A stretch of DNA of 64,000 nucleotides from Chitinophagaceae bacterium (lineage in GTDB: Bacteria > Bacteroidota > Bacteroidia > Chitinophagales > Chitinophagaceae): positions 1-64,000 of the forward strand of contig JADJBP010000008.1 in the NCBI GenBank assembly GCA_016703625.1. The letters run 5' to 3'. The notes below the pieces were generated by a model, which did no database searches, was not told where the DNA came from, and was given only the letters and a program-made list of their open reading frames with translations. Made by a program: the position numbers and the translations under genes. Position 1 is the stretch's first letter. Each line of letters begins with the position of its first letter. Below, piece by piece: positions 18,961-29,901 of this stretch.

Positions 18961-19984
18961 ATGAGATCATTTTTTGTACGATCATTTTCTGCCTGGCTTG
19001 TTTGTCTCACATGTTTAACTGCCGGTGCACAAAAGTAACCTTGCTGAACTCCGGCAGCAAAGCATCTTTCCGGGGATTAAGCGTGGTAACTGATAATGTG
19101 GTTTGGGTGAGTGGAAGCGCCGGTACTGTTGGCCGCTCGGTTGACGGCGGCAACACCTGGACAATGTTACAGGTAAAAGGCTTTGAGAAAACCGACTTCA
19201 GGGATATTGAGGCTTTTGACAAAAACACGGCCATCATCATGGGCATTGCAGAACCGGCTTATATTTTAAAGACAACTGATGGAGGTTCAAACTGGAGAAT
19301 TGTATTTACCGATACCAGCAAGGGCATGTTCTTAGACGCCATGGAATTCTGGAATGAACAAAGCGGTATCGTGATCGGCGACCCCATCGACGATAAGATT
19401 TTCATTGCCCGCACATTTGATGGAGGGGAAACCTGGTCAAAAACCCCTGCTGGGCGAGGATCACAGGCTGCCAATATACCAACAGCAGATAAAGGTGAAG
19501 CATTTTTTGCCAGCAGCGGTACCAATATCCGGAAACTGAACAAACGGGAAGCTGTTTTTATCAGTGGCGGTTTGCGGGCCCGTTTATTCATGCATGATCA
19601 AAAATTGAATTGCCCATTGTACAGGGAAAAGAAAGTACAGGTGCAAATTCCATCGCCGTAAAAATAAAAAATGTATGATCGTTGTTGGTGGCGATTTTAC
19701 ACTAAAAGATGATACCACAAAAACTGTGCATTAACGGTTGATGGTGGCAATACCTTTACGGCACCTGCTGTTGGGCCACATGGTTACCGCAGTTGTGTTG
19801 AATATCTTTATAAAAAACATGGATCAGCTGCGGTCTCAACGGTGTTGATTATTCAGTGGATGAGGGGCAGAACTGGGTATGGATAAGTAAAGAAAGTTTC
19901 CACGCAGTACGCAGGGCAAAAAAAGGTAAAGCAGTTTATTTTTCCGGTGGCGGCGGCAGGATCGGTAAACTGTTGATGGAATAA
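18961..19984 (+). CDS. Exported Asp-box (YCF48-like) beta-propeller protein, several frame breaks
   Basis: ATG at 18961, ten bases after the PrsW-like gene, starts a signal peptide (SFSAWLVCLTCLTAGAQK). Frame breaks occur near 19034, about 19585-19600, about 19670-19730 and about 19830. The coding pieces contain the repeated BNR/Asp-box signature: SVDGGNTWTML, TTDGGSNWRIV, TFDGGETWSKT and TVDGGNTFTAP, as in the photosystem II stability factor YCF48 and sialidase propellers. The product ends GGGGRIGKLLME at 19984. In Bacteroidota such proteins are usually annotated as oxidoreductase or YCF48-like without a known role. Many breaks make either low-quality sequence or decay possible. Confidence 0.65.
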
Positions 19985-20030
19985 TCGGGCATGAACTGGC
20001 TCCGGCACCGTGAACAAAAATCAATTCGGC

Positions 20031-20657
20031 TTACTCCAACCCGGTTATCACTTTTATTTTTATGTATTCCTTTAAGGTCGCGTTGTATATTTCCTTTTCG
20101 GTATATTTTACTTTCACATCCTTATTCAACATGTCCCCGGCATTTGTGATCAGCCGGCCGGAACCTTCAAAATATTCCATCCACCAGAGTTTTTCAATTT
20201 TACCGGCCGGGTCTTTTACCTGTAAATAAGAAAAATCGCCATGAACGATCTTAAGCAATGTGCCGTTTATTGTTTTCATTTCCACAGCTGCATTATTCCT
20301 AACTGCCCTGTCCTTAATTGCGGCCGGGTTGCCTGCAAACATCTTTAAAAATGCCGGGCAATCTTTAGCAAGCTGCAGTCCAACTTCCATACCCATTTTT
20401 TCCATGCCGGCCTGGTCTTCAATGCCGGTTCCGTAGGCTGTTTGCAATTCTTCCTGGTATTTTACCATGATCGGCATCATGGCTAGTCCCAGTTCCATTT
20501 CAATTTCTTCCATGCTTTTTCCGGAGAAATCTTTACCCGTAATATCTGTACAGGTTTCTTTTACGATCACTTTCAACAAACTGTCTTTAGATACCTGTGC
20601 AAGTATACCGGTTGAGAACAACAGGGAGCAAAGGAAAAGGGTAAGATTTTTTTTCAT
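20031..20657 (-). CDS. Exported hypothetical protein, 208 aa
   Basis: Clear signal peptide (MKKNLTLFLCSLLFSTGILA). The mature part is mostly helical (CTDITGKDFSGKSMEEIEME, LQLAKDCPAFLKMFAGN) and then has strands (NGTLLKIVHGDFSYLQVKD, GKIEKLWWMEYFEGSGRLI). The second half resembles small periplasmic proteins found as unnamed genes in Bacteroidota. No catalytic motif is evident and I cannot assign a family. Convergent with the Asp-box propeller gene; no operon partners. Confidence 0.6.
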   Translation of the reverse strand: MKKNLTLFLCSLLFSTGILAQVSKDSLLKVIVKETCTDITGKDFSGKSMEEIEMELGLAMMPIMVKYQEELQTAYGTGIEDQAGMEKMGMEVGLQLAKDCPAFLKMFAGNPAAIKDRAVRNNAAVEMKTINGTLLKIVHGDFSYLQVKDPAGKIEKLWWMEYFEGSGRLITNAGDMLNKDVKVKYTEKEIYNATLKEYIKIKVITGLE

Positions 20658-20729
20658 ATTTTATTTTAAGCTGTAAAACTAAATTAACCGGGTGTAATTA
20701 AGCATTATTTTTTAAAGGCAAAGTAAACG

Positions 20730-20853
20730 GACCCTGCGTATTTTCAACTGGAAACCGGTAAACCCACACCGGCGGGGGCACCCCCCACAATTTTCAAAAA
20801 AGGCACCCCCCCCTTGGAGGGGGTTTCCCACAAGGGGAGTAAAACGCAGGGTC
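20730..20853. repeat. Short palindromic element bounded by inverted repeats
   Basis: GACCCTGCGTATTTT (20730-20744) faces AAAACGCAGGGTC (20841-20853), a 13-base inverted repeat with two extra bases on the left. Inside are C/G runs and a second pair around CCCTTGGAGGGGG and CACAAGGGG. No open frame. It looks like a small non-autonomous or REP-like element between two minus-strand genes. Confidence 0.55.
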
Positions 20854-20970
20854 TTAAATTACCAACGCAACGAGTAACAGAATTGTACGTAACATATATG
20901 CAAATCCGGTTTGGTTTTAAACATGTAAAACCAAACCAGTATTTTTTTATCAGCATTTTATTTTAGCATC

Positions 20971-21240
20971 TTAGTTCCTTCGGCTTCCAAAGATCAGGTT
21001 GATCACCACCAATAAAACGATCGCACCAATGGCTGCTGTTAAAACATAATTCAACCACCCGGTTCCGGTATTTATATTTACACCTACTTTTGGCAACAGC
21101 CAGTAGCCAATAAAGCCACCAATAATTCCTACAACTATATTTCCGATCAATCCAAGGCCACCGCCCTGGAAAACCATGCCTGCAAGCCATCCGGCCAATG
21201 CGCCTAAAAGAAGAATAATGATGAGTGATTGTGCTTCCAT
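20971..21240 (-). CDS. GlsB/YeaQ/YmgE-family membrane stress protein
   Basis: 89 residues, three hydrophobic helices with many Gly: LIIILLLGALAGWLAGMVF, GLIGNIVVGIIGGFIGYWL and LTAAIGAIVLLVVINLIF. The order GxLAGWLAG...GGGLGLIGNIVVGIIGGFIG is the signature of the transglycosylase-associated protein/YeaQ family. Members are often induced by stress or acid, but their biochemical role is not established. Single gene; low-complexity phrase repeats at about 21265-21306 lie upstream and the palindromic element downstream. Confidence 0.9.
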   Translation of the reverse strand: MEAQSLIIILLLGALAGWLAGMVFQGGGLGLIGNIVVGIIGGFIGYWLLPKVGVNINTGTGWLNYVLTAAIGAIVLLVVINLIFGSRRN

Positions 21241-21264
21241 GTTGATTGTTTTAGTGATGAATAA

Positions 21265-21306
21265 AATACAAGATACTTGATTCTAGATACTATATACTAG
21301 ATTATG
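21265..21306. repeat. Degenerate phrase repeat
   Basis: ATACTTGATTCTAGATACTATATACTAGATTAT, a loose run of roughly ten-base phrases built on GATACT/TACTAG. The same vocabulary recurs at 31391-31527 and 48192-48240. Confidence 0.5.
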
Positions 21307-21368
21307 CATTATTATAGTCAGCAAATACAAATAAACGGTTGCATCCGGTATCCGGAATTCAGCATCAT

Positions 21369-24300
21369 TTAATTCAGGCTTCTGAAATCAACCGGAACCA
21401 GTTTGCTCACACCCGGTTCCTGCATGGTAACACCATAAATAACATCCACGGCACTCATCGTCATTTTATTATGGGTAACAATGATGAACTGGCTGTTCTC
21501 ACTGAATTTTTTGATCATCTGGGTAAATTTGCCCACATTGGCATCATCCAGCGGCGCATCTACCTCATCCATGATACAGAAAGGGGCCGGTTTAATTAAA
21601 TAGATCGCAAATAGCAAAGCAATGGCTGTTAAGGTTTTTTCACCGCCACTTAACTGGCCGATGGAAGAAGGGCGTTTGCCCTTGGGCTTGGCGATGATCT
21701 CAATTGGCGTATCACTTAAATTCTCAGGGTCAACCATGATCATGTCTGCGGTATCATCCTGGGTGAACAATGCCTGGAATACTGCCTGGAAATTATCCCT
21801 TACCTTATTAAAAGTATCCAGGAACTGCTGGTTGGCAGTTGTTTCCACTTCCTGTATCGTCAACATCAGGCTCTCCCTTGCCGTTACCAGGTCATTCTTC
21901 TGTTCAAGTATGAAATCGTAACGCTTTTTCATTTCCGTGTACGCTTCAATGGCAGTAGGATTTATCTCGCCGATGTTTTCCAGGCGTTTGCGCTGACGTT
22001 CATTTTTTTCCCGCAGTTCTTCCAGCGGAGTTTCGGTTGTACGTGGTTCATCAATGATCACGTCCAGGTCCACTTTAAACTCCACATTCAGCCTTTCTTT
22101 CATGCCTGCGAGCTGCAGTTTCAGATCGGTAAGTTTATCCTTTATTTCATTGAGTAAAGTATCGATCCCTTCCTTGGACTTGTGTTTGCTTTTGAGTGCA
22201 TTTTCTTTTTCGGCCAGGGCATTGCGCAGGTTATAATACAACTGGTCGGCCTGGTTCAGTGCTTTCTCTTCAGTTTCCTTATTCTGGAGCATGGTGATCA
22301 CCAGTAATTCCAGTTCCTTTAACTGTGCCGCAGTTTCGGTGATACTGGCCGATGCTTCAGATAACTGGGCATTGCTGTTTTCGATCTGTATGGTGAGGTC
22401 GCTCAGCTGGTTGTTTTTAAATTCAAACTCCTGTTTTAAGGAAACAACCTTGCTCTGCTGTTTGGTAAACTGCAGGTTACTGTCGTTAAAAGTAGCAGTG
22501 GCTTTATGATAATCCGCTTCAGCGGTGGCATAATCCTGTTCGATCAGCTGCATTTTCTCCGTTAGTTCACCGATCTGTGTATTGAACCGGCCCAGGGTTT
22601 CCCGCGTACTGGCTATATCGTTATGATTATTTTCAAGCTGTTTTTCCAGTTCGGTGACACGGGCAGCACTGGTTTCTTCCAGGTGGGTAAGATTTTCGAT
22701 CTTATTCTGCAGCGAAAAAACCTGGTTGGTCAAATGACTGATATCCTGTTGTACCTGCCTGATGGCATTTTCTTTAAGTTGTTCATTAAAGGCGATCACT
22801 TCCTGGTGATGTGCCTGGATGGCGGCTTTCAATGTATTCACAATGGCTTCCTGAACTGCAATTTCTTCAATTAATTTTTCCAAATTCTTTGCACGGCCAA
22901 TTTTCTTTCCTTCAAATAAACCTACGCTGCCACCGGTAAGTGAATATTTTCCTTTTACGTATTTGCCGGTTTTTTCAAGCAATATAGAGCCATTACTGTG
23001 TTGACGGGTCGAACCACGCAAGGCTTCCTCATCTTCGGCTATGAAAACATTACCCAGCAGGTATTTGGCAAGGTTGGCGTATTTACTGTCTATTTCCACC
23101 ACGCTCAAAGCCGGAATGGTCCCTGCCGGCTGATGCTGCGTTTCAAAATCGGTGAATTTATCTTGCAAAAAGAAATTGGCTTTTCCTTTTTTATTATCGT
23201 TTAATAAATGAATGGCCTGCAAACCTTCTTCCAGGTTATTCACCACATAATAGTTGAGGTAGGGTTCCAGTACATTTTCTACGGCTGCCCGGTATTCTTC
23301 CTTCACATAAATGATATCGCTTAATAACGGCGCGGTATGGTTCCAGTTGGGATTATTGTGGAGGAACTTCACACTTTCCGGGTAACCTTCCATCGAGTCG
23401 ATCAGGCTTTTCAGCAGGTCATGCTCGTTCTTCTTACTGTCCAGGGTTCTGCTTTCGGCTGCCAGTTCATTGCGCAGGCCTTCCATTTTACCCTGCGTTT
23501 GCAGTATCTGCTCTTTTGTAAATTCGTGGTGTTCCTGTAATTGCCTGAGGTCGGCATTCTTTTGCTCCAGGGCTTCTGTAGCTTTTTGTTTGTCGGGCTC
23601 TAACTGCTGCAGCTGGTTCCGGCGCTGCGCCTTTTCTTCCTGTATCTGTGCAATGGTGCGTTGTAAATTCAGGATCGAGGTATCGGCAATGGCTACTTTT
23701 TTTTCCGCTTCAAACTGTTCGCGCTGTATGGCCTGGTTCTGCCTGCGCAGATCATCAATATGGCTGCGTTTGTCATCAAAGACCTTACGCTTTTCTTCCA
23801 CTTCTTTTTCAGGTCAAGCAGTTTACTTTCAAACTGAACCAACTGAACTTCATCTTCCCTGATCTGGTTGCCGGTAAACTGTATGCTTTCATCCAGGCCC
23901 TTTAATTGCCCGCCTGCTTTCTGTAAAAACTCATTTAACCCGCTTTCCCTTTCCTTTAAATATTGTAAACGCTGGCTGCTTAAACTCTTCTCATTTTCTT
24001 TACTGCGAACTGCATCCAGCATTTCATTAAATGCATGCTGCATGGTCTGTAATGCCTTTTCTTTATGTACCAGTTCCAGTTTTTCCTGTTCCAGCAATGC
24101 TTCTTCTTTGGCAATGGCTGTTTCCAGTTCGATCCGCCTGTCCACTTCCTGTTTTTGTTTCTCATTCAGGTCGTGGTAGGTTACATTAAAACCTTCCAGT
24201 GCAGCTTTGGCCAGTTCGATACTGACTTCCTTGTATTCTTTTTTTATCTCGAAATATTTCTCCGCTTTTTTGGCCTGGCTTTCAAGGCTTTTAAGCTGGT

Positions 24301-24898
24301 TGTTGATCTCAAATAAGAGGTCTTCAATGCGGGCAAGGTCCTGCTCGGCAGCATCCAGTTTAAGCTTGGCTTCTTTTTTCCGGGTTTTGTAAATGCTGAT
24401 ACCGGCTGCCTGCTCCAGCATTTTACGGCGGCTGTTCTCTTTGTCTTTGATGATGTCGTCCACCATGCCCAGTTCAATAATGGCATAACTGTCGGTGCTG
24501 ATACCGGTGTCCATGAAGAGGTTATGGATATCTTTCAGGCGGCAGGCCACATCATTCAGGCGGTACTCACTCTCCCCGCTTTTATAATATTTGCGGGTTA
24601 CAGTTACCGTACTGAACTCGGTTGGTAACAGGTTTTTGGTGTTGTCAAAAGTAAGACTAACCTCGGCAATACCACTGGCACTGCGGGTTTTACTGCCGTT
24701 AAATACCAGGCTCTCCAGGTTCTCACTGCGCAGGTTGCTTATTTTGTGTTCACCGATCACCCAGCGGATACTGTCCACAATATTGCTTTTACCACAACCA
24801 TTGGGGCCTATTACCCCGGTGATGCCTTCATCAAAATTGAGTATGGTTTTATCGGCAAAACTCTTAAATCCTTTGATTTCTAAACTCTTTAAACGCAC
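21369..24898 (-). CDS. smc: Chromosome segregation protein SMC (one frame break)
   Basis: SMC ATPase that condenses and segregates the chromosome with ScpA/ScpB. The N-terminal head has Walker A GPNGCGKSN at residues 31-39 and the family start MRLKSLEIKGFKSFADK. Long coiled coils flank a hinge around PLLSDIIYVKEEYRAAVENV. The C-terminal head has the signature LSGGEKTLTAIALLF and Walker B FCIMDEVDAPLDD. The gene spans 3530 bases, one base off a multiple of three; the break is near 23800 in an A-rich run (DLKK to EEKRKVFDDKRSHIDDLR). For an essential-type gene, an error is the likely cause. Rebuilt length about 1176 residues, normal. Confidence 0.96.
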
Positions 24899-24925
24899 GG
24901 TTTTATCTTTATTTTAGTCAGACGG

Positions 24926-24933
24926 CAAATATA
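24926..24933 (-). promoter_or_regulatory. Likely -7 element of the smc promoter
   Basis: TATATTTG on the minus strand, a perfect TAnnTTTG, 28 bases before the smc ATG. No clear TTG at the usual -33 distance. Confidence 0.4.
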
Positions 24934-25097
24934 ATGGAATGGAGCATTAGAAAATTTTGATTTTTTACAGCGATTTGCCTTAGTTATTCACAGTTTTAAA
25001 CAGGGAGATTTAAGTTGCATGCAACCTTTTCACCAAAAAACAGGTATTACACAAGAAAGCTTACATTAGTATTTAAGTAACACCATAAAAATTTAAG

Positions 25098-25214
25098 ATG
25101 AATAAATTAGTAAGAGGATTAATAGCCGGATACGGAGCTAAAAAAGCAGGCCTTGGATGCTTTGGTACCATTATTGTCTTTTTGATCATCTGGTATGCAT
25201 TGGGCAGTTGTTAA
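25098..25214 (+). CDS. Small membrane protein, 38 aa
   Basis: ATG at 25098 to TAA at 25212-25214. The product starts MNKLVRGLIAGYGAKKAG, a basic amphipathic segment, then has one hydrophobic helix (CFGTIIVFLIIWYALGSC). Compact, positively charged N-terminus, Cys at both ends of the helix. I cannot name a family; coding potential is supported by the clean charge/hydrophobic layout and its isolated position between two genes. Function unknown. Confidence 0.5.
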   Translation: MNKLVRGLIAGYGAKKAGLGCFGTIIVFLIIWYALGSC

Positions 25215-25300
25215 CCAATTGCAGTTTAATTCCTCTCCTTTTTCAACTCCCTCCGGTTTTTAACGGGCTGTTAAAAAATTCATAAACCAAAAGATTGGTT

Positions 25301-25329
25301 TTGTTATTACGAATCTATTCGTATTTTTG
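25301..25329 (+). promoter_or_regulatory. Bacteroidota-type promoter for the gene at 25348
   Basis: TTTTG ending at 25303 and TATTTTTG at 25322-25329, 18 bases apart, fit the consensus. The leader to ATG 25348 would be only about a dozen bases. Confidence 0.55.
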
Positions 25330-25347
25330 AACCTTAACCAATCAAAC

Positions 25348-26205
25348 ATGAAAAAAATATTTACGTTATTATTGTTACCCGCTACTTTGGCGGTTTATGC
25401 GCAGCCAAGGCTACTCACTCAGGCAATGGTTACCACCAAAACAACCATTGTTTCTCCTGAAGCTGATGAAGCTCCTGCCGGTAATTTTACCAGTGAAAGT
25501 GGTGAACAGGTAAGGGTGATGCGGTTTGGCGGTGATGGTGAAACCAAAACAACCACCTGGTTAAAGAACGACCTGGTTAAAACCTTTTCGGAAAGTGAGA
25601 TGGGCCGCACAACGGTTATCAGGGACAATTCAAAAAAACTCACCACCACCATTATGGAAATGATGGGCCGAAAATCGGGCTTTTATGCTACTGATGAAGA
25701 CCAGGAGATCATGCGCAAGCGAATGGACAGTATGATGCAGGGCCGGGGTGGGCAAAATGCAAATTTCGGTGGTGGCGGATCCAATTCACCGGCTGTTTAT
25801 TCAATAGTATATGCAGATGATACCAAAAAAATAGCAGGTTACGCATGTAAAAAGGCCCTGGTGATCGGTAAACGATCGAACGGAACATCAGACACAACTA
25901 CTGTTTGGTATTGTCCTGATTTTAAACTGCAGCATTTACCAAGTACCGGTGGCGCTGCCGCCGGTTTTGGAGGATTTAATATGACAGCCGGTAAAAACGG
26001 ATTGGAAGAATTGAACGGCTTTCCCATGGAGTATGAACGTACCATGAACCGTGGCCGGAAAATGACCGTACAGGTAACCAAACTGGTTATTGATAAAGAT
26101 GTAGCCGACAAAGAATTTGAAATAGCAAAGTATATTGAAATAAAAGCAATGAAAGATATGCAGAACAGCAGTGGCCCCGGTTTTCAAATGAGGATCACTC
26201 AATAA
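25348..26205 (+). CDS. Exported hypothetical protein (GLPGLI/DUF4412-like)
   Basis: 285 residues from ATG 25348, chosen because the signal peptide MKKIFTLLLLPATLAVYAQ then begins at the first residue. The mature part contains DTKKIAGYACKKALVIGKR, the IAGYxCKKA phrase seen in exported Bacteroidota proteins that respond to envelope stress (GLPGLI and DUF4412 groups), then TVWYCPDF and ELNGFPMEYE. A Gly/Asn-rich loop (GRGGQNANFGGGGSNSP) separates the halves. The exact family is uncertain. The gene has its own promoter and ends at a strong shared terminator. Confidence 0.6.
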   Translation: MKKIFTLLLLPATLAVYAQPRLLTQAMVTTKTTIVSPEADEAPAGNFTSESGEQVRVMRFGGDGETKTTTWLKNDLVKTFSESEMGRTTVIRDNSKKLTTTIMEMMGRKSGFYATDEDQEIMRKRMDSMMQGRGGQNANFGGGGSNSPAVYSIVYADDTKKIAGYACKKALVIGKRSNGTSDTTTVWYCPDFKLQHLPSTGGAAAGFGGFNMTAGKNGLEELNGFPMEYERTMNRGRKMTVQVTKLVIDKDVADKEFEIAKYIEIKAMKDMQNSSGPGFQMRITQ

Positions 26206-26220
26206 AAATAAATCATTATA

Positions 26221-26254
26221 AAAAAACTCCCTTCATCATGAAGGGAGTTTTTTT
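26221..26254. terminator. Bidirectional rho-independent terminator
   Basis: AAAAAACTCCCTTCATCATGAAGGGAGTTTTTTT: a seven to eight pair stem flanked by A and T runs, placed between the convergent genes ending at 26205 and 26271, so it can serve both. Confidence 0.9.
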
Positions 26255-26270
26255 ATGCCTTTTATGTTGT

Positions 26271-27541
26271 TTATAATTTTTCTACTTCTACCCTTTTCTT
26301 TTCGATCTCAGCTACTTTAGAAGCATTATTGGACATTTTATAAGCATGGCTTAAAATTTCCAATGCCAGTTTGTAATTGGTCTTATCTGCAAATGTGTAT
26401 TCGGTATAGGCAGCCAATAGCTTAACAGCCTCTTCTGCATAGGGAATAGTTGCAGCCATGGTTGATTTAACAGAGGCGTTCAGTTCGTTCTTTAACTTCA
26501 CTTCTTCGGCCTTGGTTCCTTTTATTTTGGCAACCTGTTCCTGCAATTCATAGGTTTTGCTGTAATACAGGTTTGCAAGTTGCAGGTTGGCTTCAACGGT
26601 AGACTTTAAAGTAATGGCTCTTTTAAAATTATCCTCTATTTTTTGTTTGTATGCCGTCAGTTCCTTTCCTTTTATATCTGCACCGCTGAGGTACTTGTCG
26701 ATCTCTACCGCATAATTATAAAATATCACGTAATTATTGGGAAAGGTCTTTGTAAGTTCTTCATATTTATTAAGCAAGGCTACCCCTTCCAGGTCGGCAA
26801 GGGCAAATTCAACTTCCTGGTTCTCCCAATACGGAAGGTCAATCGGGTAATGTTTTTTTGCTGAAGCGATGTATTTACCAAATAACTCCGCATTTTTTTC
26901 CCTTTTATATTTAATGATCAGGTCGTCGTAAGCACTTGCATATTTTTCATCCCCCAGGTCGGCATCCGCTATTTTTTTATAATAAAACATCGCTTCATCC
27001 TTTTTCTTAAGCTCATTGGCGAGCAGTGCCAGGTTCCATACGATGTCGGTATCATGCGCAGCAAACCTGATCCCCTCGTAACCCACCAGGTTCTTTTCAT
27101 AAATATAATCATGTATCACCAGCGCATTTTTGAAAGATTCAAATGAGTTCGTGTAGTCTTTATTGGTATAGGTCTTAATACCAAGATCATAAAAACCATA
27201 ATAGGTATTGAAAATGGTTGAATTCTTTTCTTCAACGGTCAATGGCGCCTTAGGATCCATTTCAGCATATTTTTTAAGTGCATCAAAAGCTGCCAGGTAA
27301 AATGTTTTGCTGTCGGCTACCGGTTTTGTTTCAACCCTGCCCAATGCATTATAGATAAATGCTTTGTAATACCAGCCCTCACCCTTTGCTGCATTCTTGG
27401 CATTATTGAGGTAATTGTCGATCTCGGTTTTGGCATTTTCATATTTTTTTAAAATGACTAATTTCTTGACCTCATCCAGTTCCTGGCCATTACTGAAAGC
27501 CCGCCCAAAACCAACAGAACCAATATTAAATATTTCTTCAT
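26271..27541 (-). CDS. Exported TPR-like protein (frame break near the N-terminus)
   Basis: ATG at 27541 opens a signal peptide (MKKYLILVLLVLGG); a break in the GGG/CTTT region near 27495 leads into NGQELDEVKKLVILKKYEN, after which the frame is open to 26271. The protein of about 420 residues is all-helical with repeated helix pairs of TPR type, e.g. NTYYGFYDLGIKTYTNKDYT, ALLANELKKKDEAMFYYKKI and AVEIDKYLSGADIKGKELT. It is likely a periplasmic scaffold; no enzyme motif is present. Such TPR proteins are common in Bacteroidota envelopes. Convergent with the 25348 gene. Confidence 0.7.
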
Positions 27542-27704
27542 GCTTTTAAATTTTTAGGTGATAAAGGTATTAATTATACAGATGAAATTTGCTATAATTT
27601 TTCACAAATCATGCCATTATTTTATAAAGTCTTTATTTTACAACTGATTAACAAACGGGTTATTTCTTAAACAAGTGTAAATTACAGGCTCATACTGATA
27701 AACA

Positions 27705-29671
27705 TTGATATCCCAGGACAGCATACAGCAAATTCTCAGCCGCATCGATATTGTGGAAATTGTTGGCTCATTCGTTAAACTGAAAAAACGGGGCAGCAAT
27801 TATTTGGGCCTTTGTCCTTTCCATAACGAAAAAACGCCATCTTTTACGGTTTCGCCGGCCAAGGAAATTTATAAGTGTTTTGGTTGCGGGCGCAGCGGCA
27901 ACAGCATCAGTTTTTAATGGAGGCCGAAAAGTACAGTTACGTGGAAGCGCTCCGCTGGCTGGCTGCCAAATATAATGTGGAGATAGAGGAAAGTGAGACC
28001 AGCCCGGAATATAAACTGCAACAACAGGTGGCAGACAGTTTATATATCATCAACAATTTTGCTCAAAAGTTTTTTACCGATAACTTATTCCATTCTGAAG
28101 AAGGACAGGATATTGCCCTGGCATATTTAAAGGAACGGGGATTCCGCGAAGAGATCATCCAAAAATTCCAGCTGGGTTATAACCCGGAAGCAAGGGATGG
28201 TTTTACACAGGCTGCATTAGCTGCCAAATACAACCCGGAACTTTTACAAAAAGCCGGGCTGGTGAATGTACGGGATGGCAATACCTATGATAATTACCGT
28301 GGCAGGATCATCTTCCCCATTCATAACCAGAGCGGCAAAGTGCTGGGATTTGGCGCCAGGATCATCAAAAAGAATGACAAGGCGCCCAAATACATCAACA
28401 GCCCGGAAAATGAAATATATGTAAAGAGTAAAATTTTATACGGTTCGTATTTTGCCCGGCAGGCCATTGATAAAGCCGATGAATGTTTACTGGTTGAAGG
28501 ATATACAGATGTAGTGAGCTTACACCAGGCCGGTATTGAAAACGTGGTAGCCAGCGGCGGTACTTCACTTACACCCGACCAGTTGAGGTTGATCAAAAAA
28601 TACACCAATAACCTGACCATCATTTATGATGGCGACAGTGCCGGTATAAAAGCGGCATTGCGCGGGCTTGACCTGGCGCTGGAAGAAAGCCTGAATGTAA
28701 AACTGGTACTGATACCCGATGGTGAAGACCCCGACAGTTATGTAAACAAAGTGGGCACGGCTGCATTCATTGATTTTGTGAATGCCAATAAAAAAGATTT
28801 CATTTTATTCCAGCTGGGCATTGCACTAAAAGATGCCGGCAGCGACAGTACCAAAAAATCGATCGTGGTGAACCAGATCGCCGAAACCATTTCGAAGATC
28901 AACAAGACCGAAGATTTTACCAAACAGCAGGATTATATTAAACAGTGTTCAGAAATTTTAAAGATAGAAGAAAGCGGTTTGCATGCACTGGTGAATAAAT
29001 TCATCATGGAAACAGTAAACAAGAAACAAACACGAGTAAACCGGGATCAGCGGTTTACAGAAGCAACGAATAATACAGAACAGGGCGTTGAAGCGGATGC
29101 TGATGTAACCGCCCTTTTTAATAAAGATGAGATCCATGAACAGGCCATGATACGCAGCCTGCTTGAATTTGGGTTAAAGAACTGGATCCCGCCCGGGCAG
29201 GAGGCTATAGAAGAACAGAAAGTGGCCGATTATATTTTTAAAGAGATCGAGGAAAACCAACTGGAAGAACTGATCGATAATAAGGAACTGGTACGCATTT
29301 TAAAAACATACAAGGCATGGTATGATGCAGGCCTGGAACCAGGCACCAAGAATTTTTTATACCACGATGACCTGCCCATGAGCGCCCTGGTGGTGAGCAT
29401 CATGGATTTTAATTACGAGATCAGTCCCAACTGGAAAACACATTTTGAAGGCCATATTGCAACCCGCGAGGAGTTGTTTGCCGAAGAGGTTTTTTCTACC
29501 GTTAATTATCTTAAACTGCGTAAAATAAAAAGGTTGATGGATGAGAACCAGCGTGACCTTGAAAAAGCAACCCTTGCCGAAGACCAGATGATGCTGGTAC
29601 AAACGCACCAGCACCTGAAACAAATGGAGATTGAACTGACGAGGCAACTGGGGACAGTTATTTTCAGGTAA
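27705..29671 (+). CDS. dnaG: DNA primase (TTG start, one frame break)
   Basis: Makes RNA primers at the replication fork. The start must be TTG at 27705, since an in-frame TAA lies at 27699-27701 just before it; the product begins MISQDSIQQILSRIDIVEIV. The zinc-binding CHC2 domain has Cys37, His40, Cys58 and Cys61 (CPFHNEKTPSF, KCFGCGRSGN). A break in TTTTT at 27911-27915 separates this from FLMEAEKYSYVEALRWLAAKY. The Toprim core shows LLVEGYTDVVSLHQAG and TIIYDGDSAGIKAALRGLD with the metal-binding Glu and Asp residues. The C-terminal part is the helical DnaB-interaction region. About 655 residues, normal. Confidence 0.95.
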
Positions 29672-29901
29672 CCTCATCAACAACCTTTCGATCATTGTAG
29701 GTATTAGAATAATATGGCAAAATTAGGATTTATTGTACTTAGAAACATAGATACATAGATTTTCACATAGAATTTTACTATGTTTCATCTAGTTCCCATT
29801 TAGTGTAATTCTGACTGCTCCTTTAAATTGATGGTTCGGTTCTAAATCATTAATACCCCTTTTTATTATTATCCCCTTAAGCCTGATTAATTTTTGCCCA
29901 A
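29672..29901. other. A/T-rich gap between dnaG and the DUF4349 gene
   Basis: Contains repeated phrases based on ACATAG and ATAGATAC (about 29740-29790) but no open frame or terminator that I can support. A similar ACATAG phrase occurs near 38425-38510. Confidence 0.3.

Noticed and set aside
27875..27917. Programmed frameshift in dnaG at TTTTT
   Set aside because: The break fits the homopolymer-error pattern of the whole window; no conserved programmed frameshift of dnaG is known to me and no stimulatory structure was seen.
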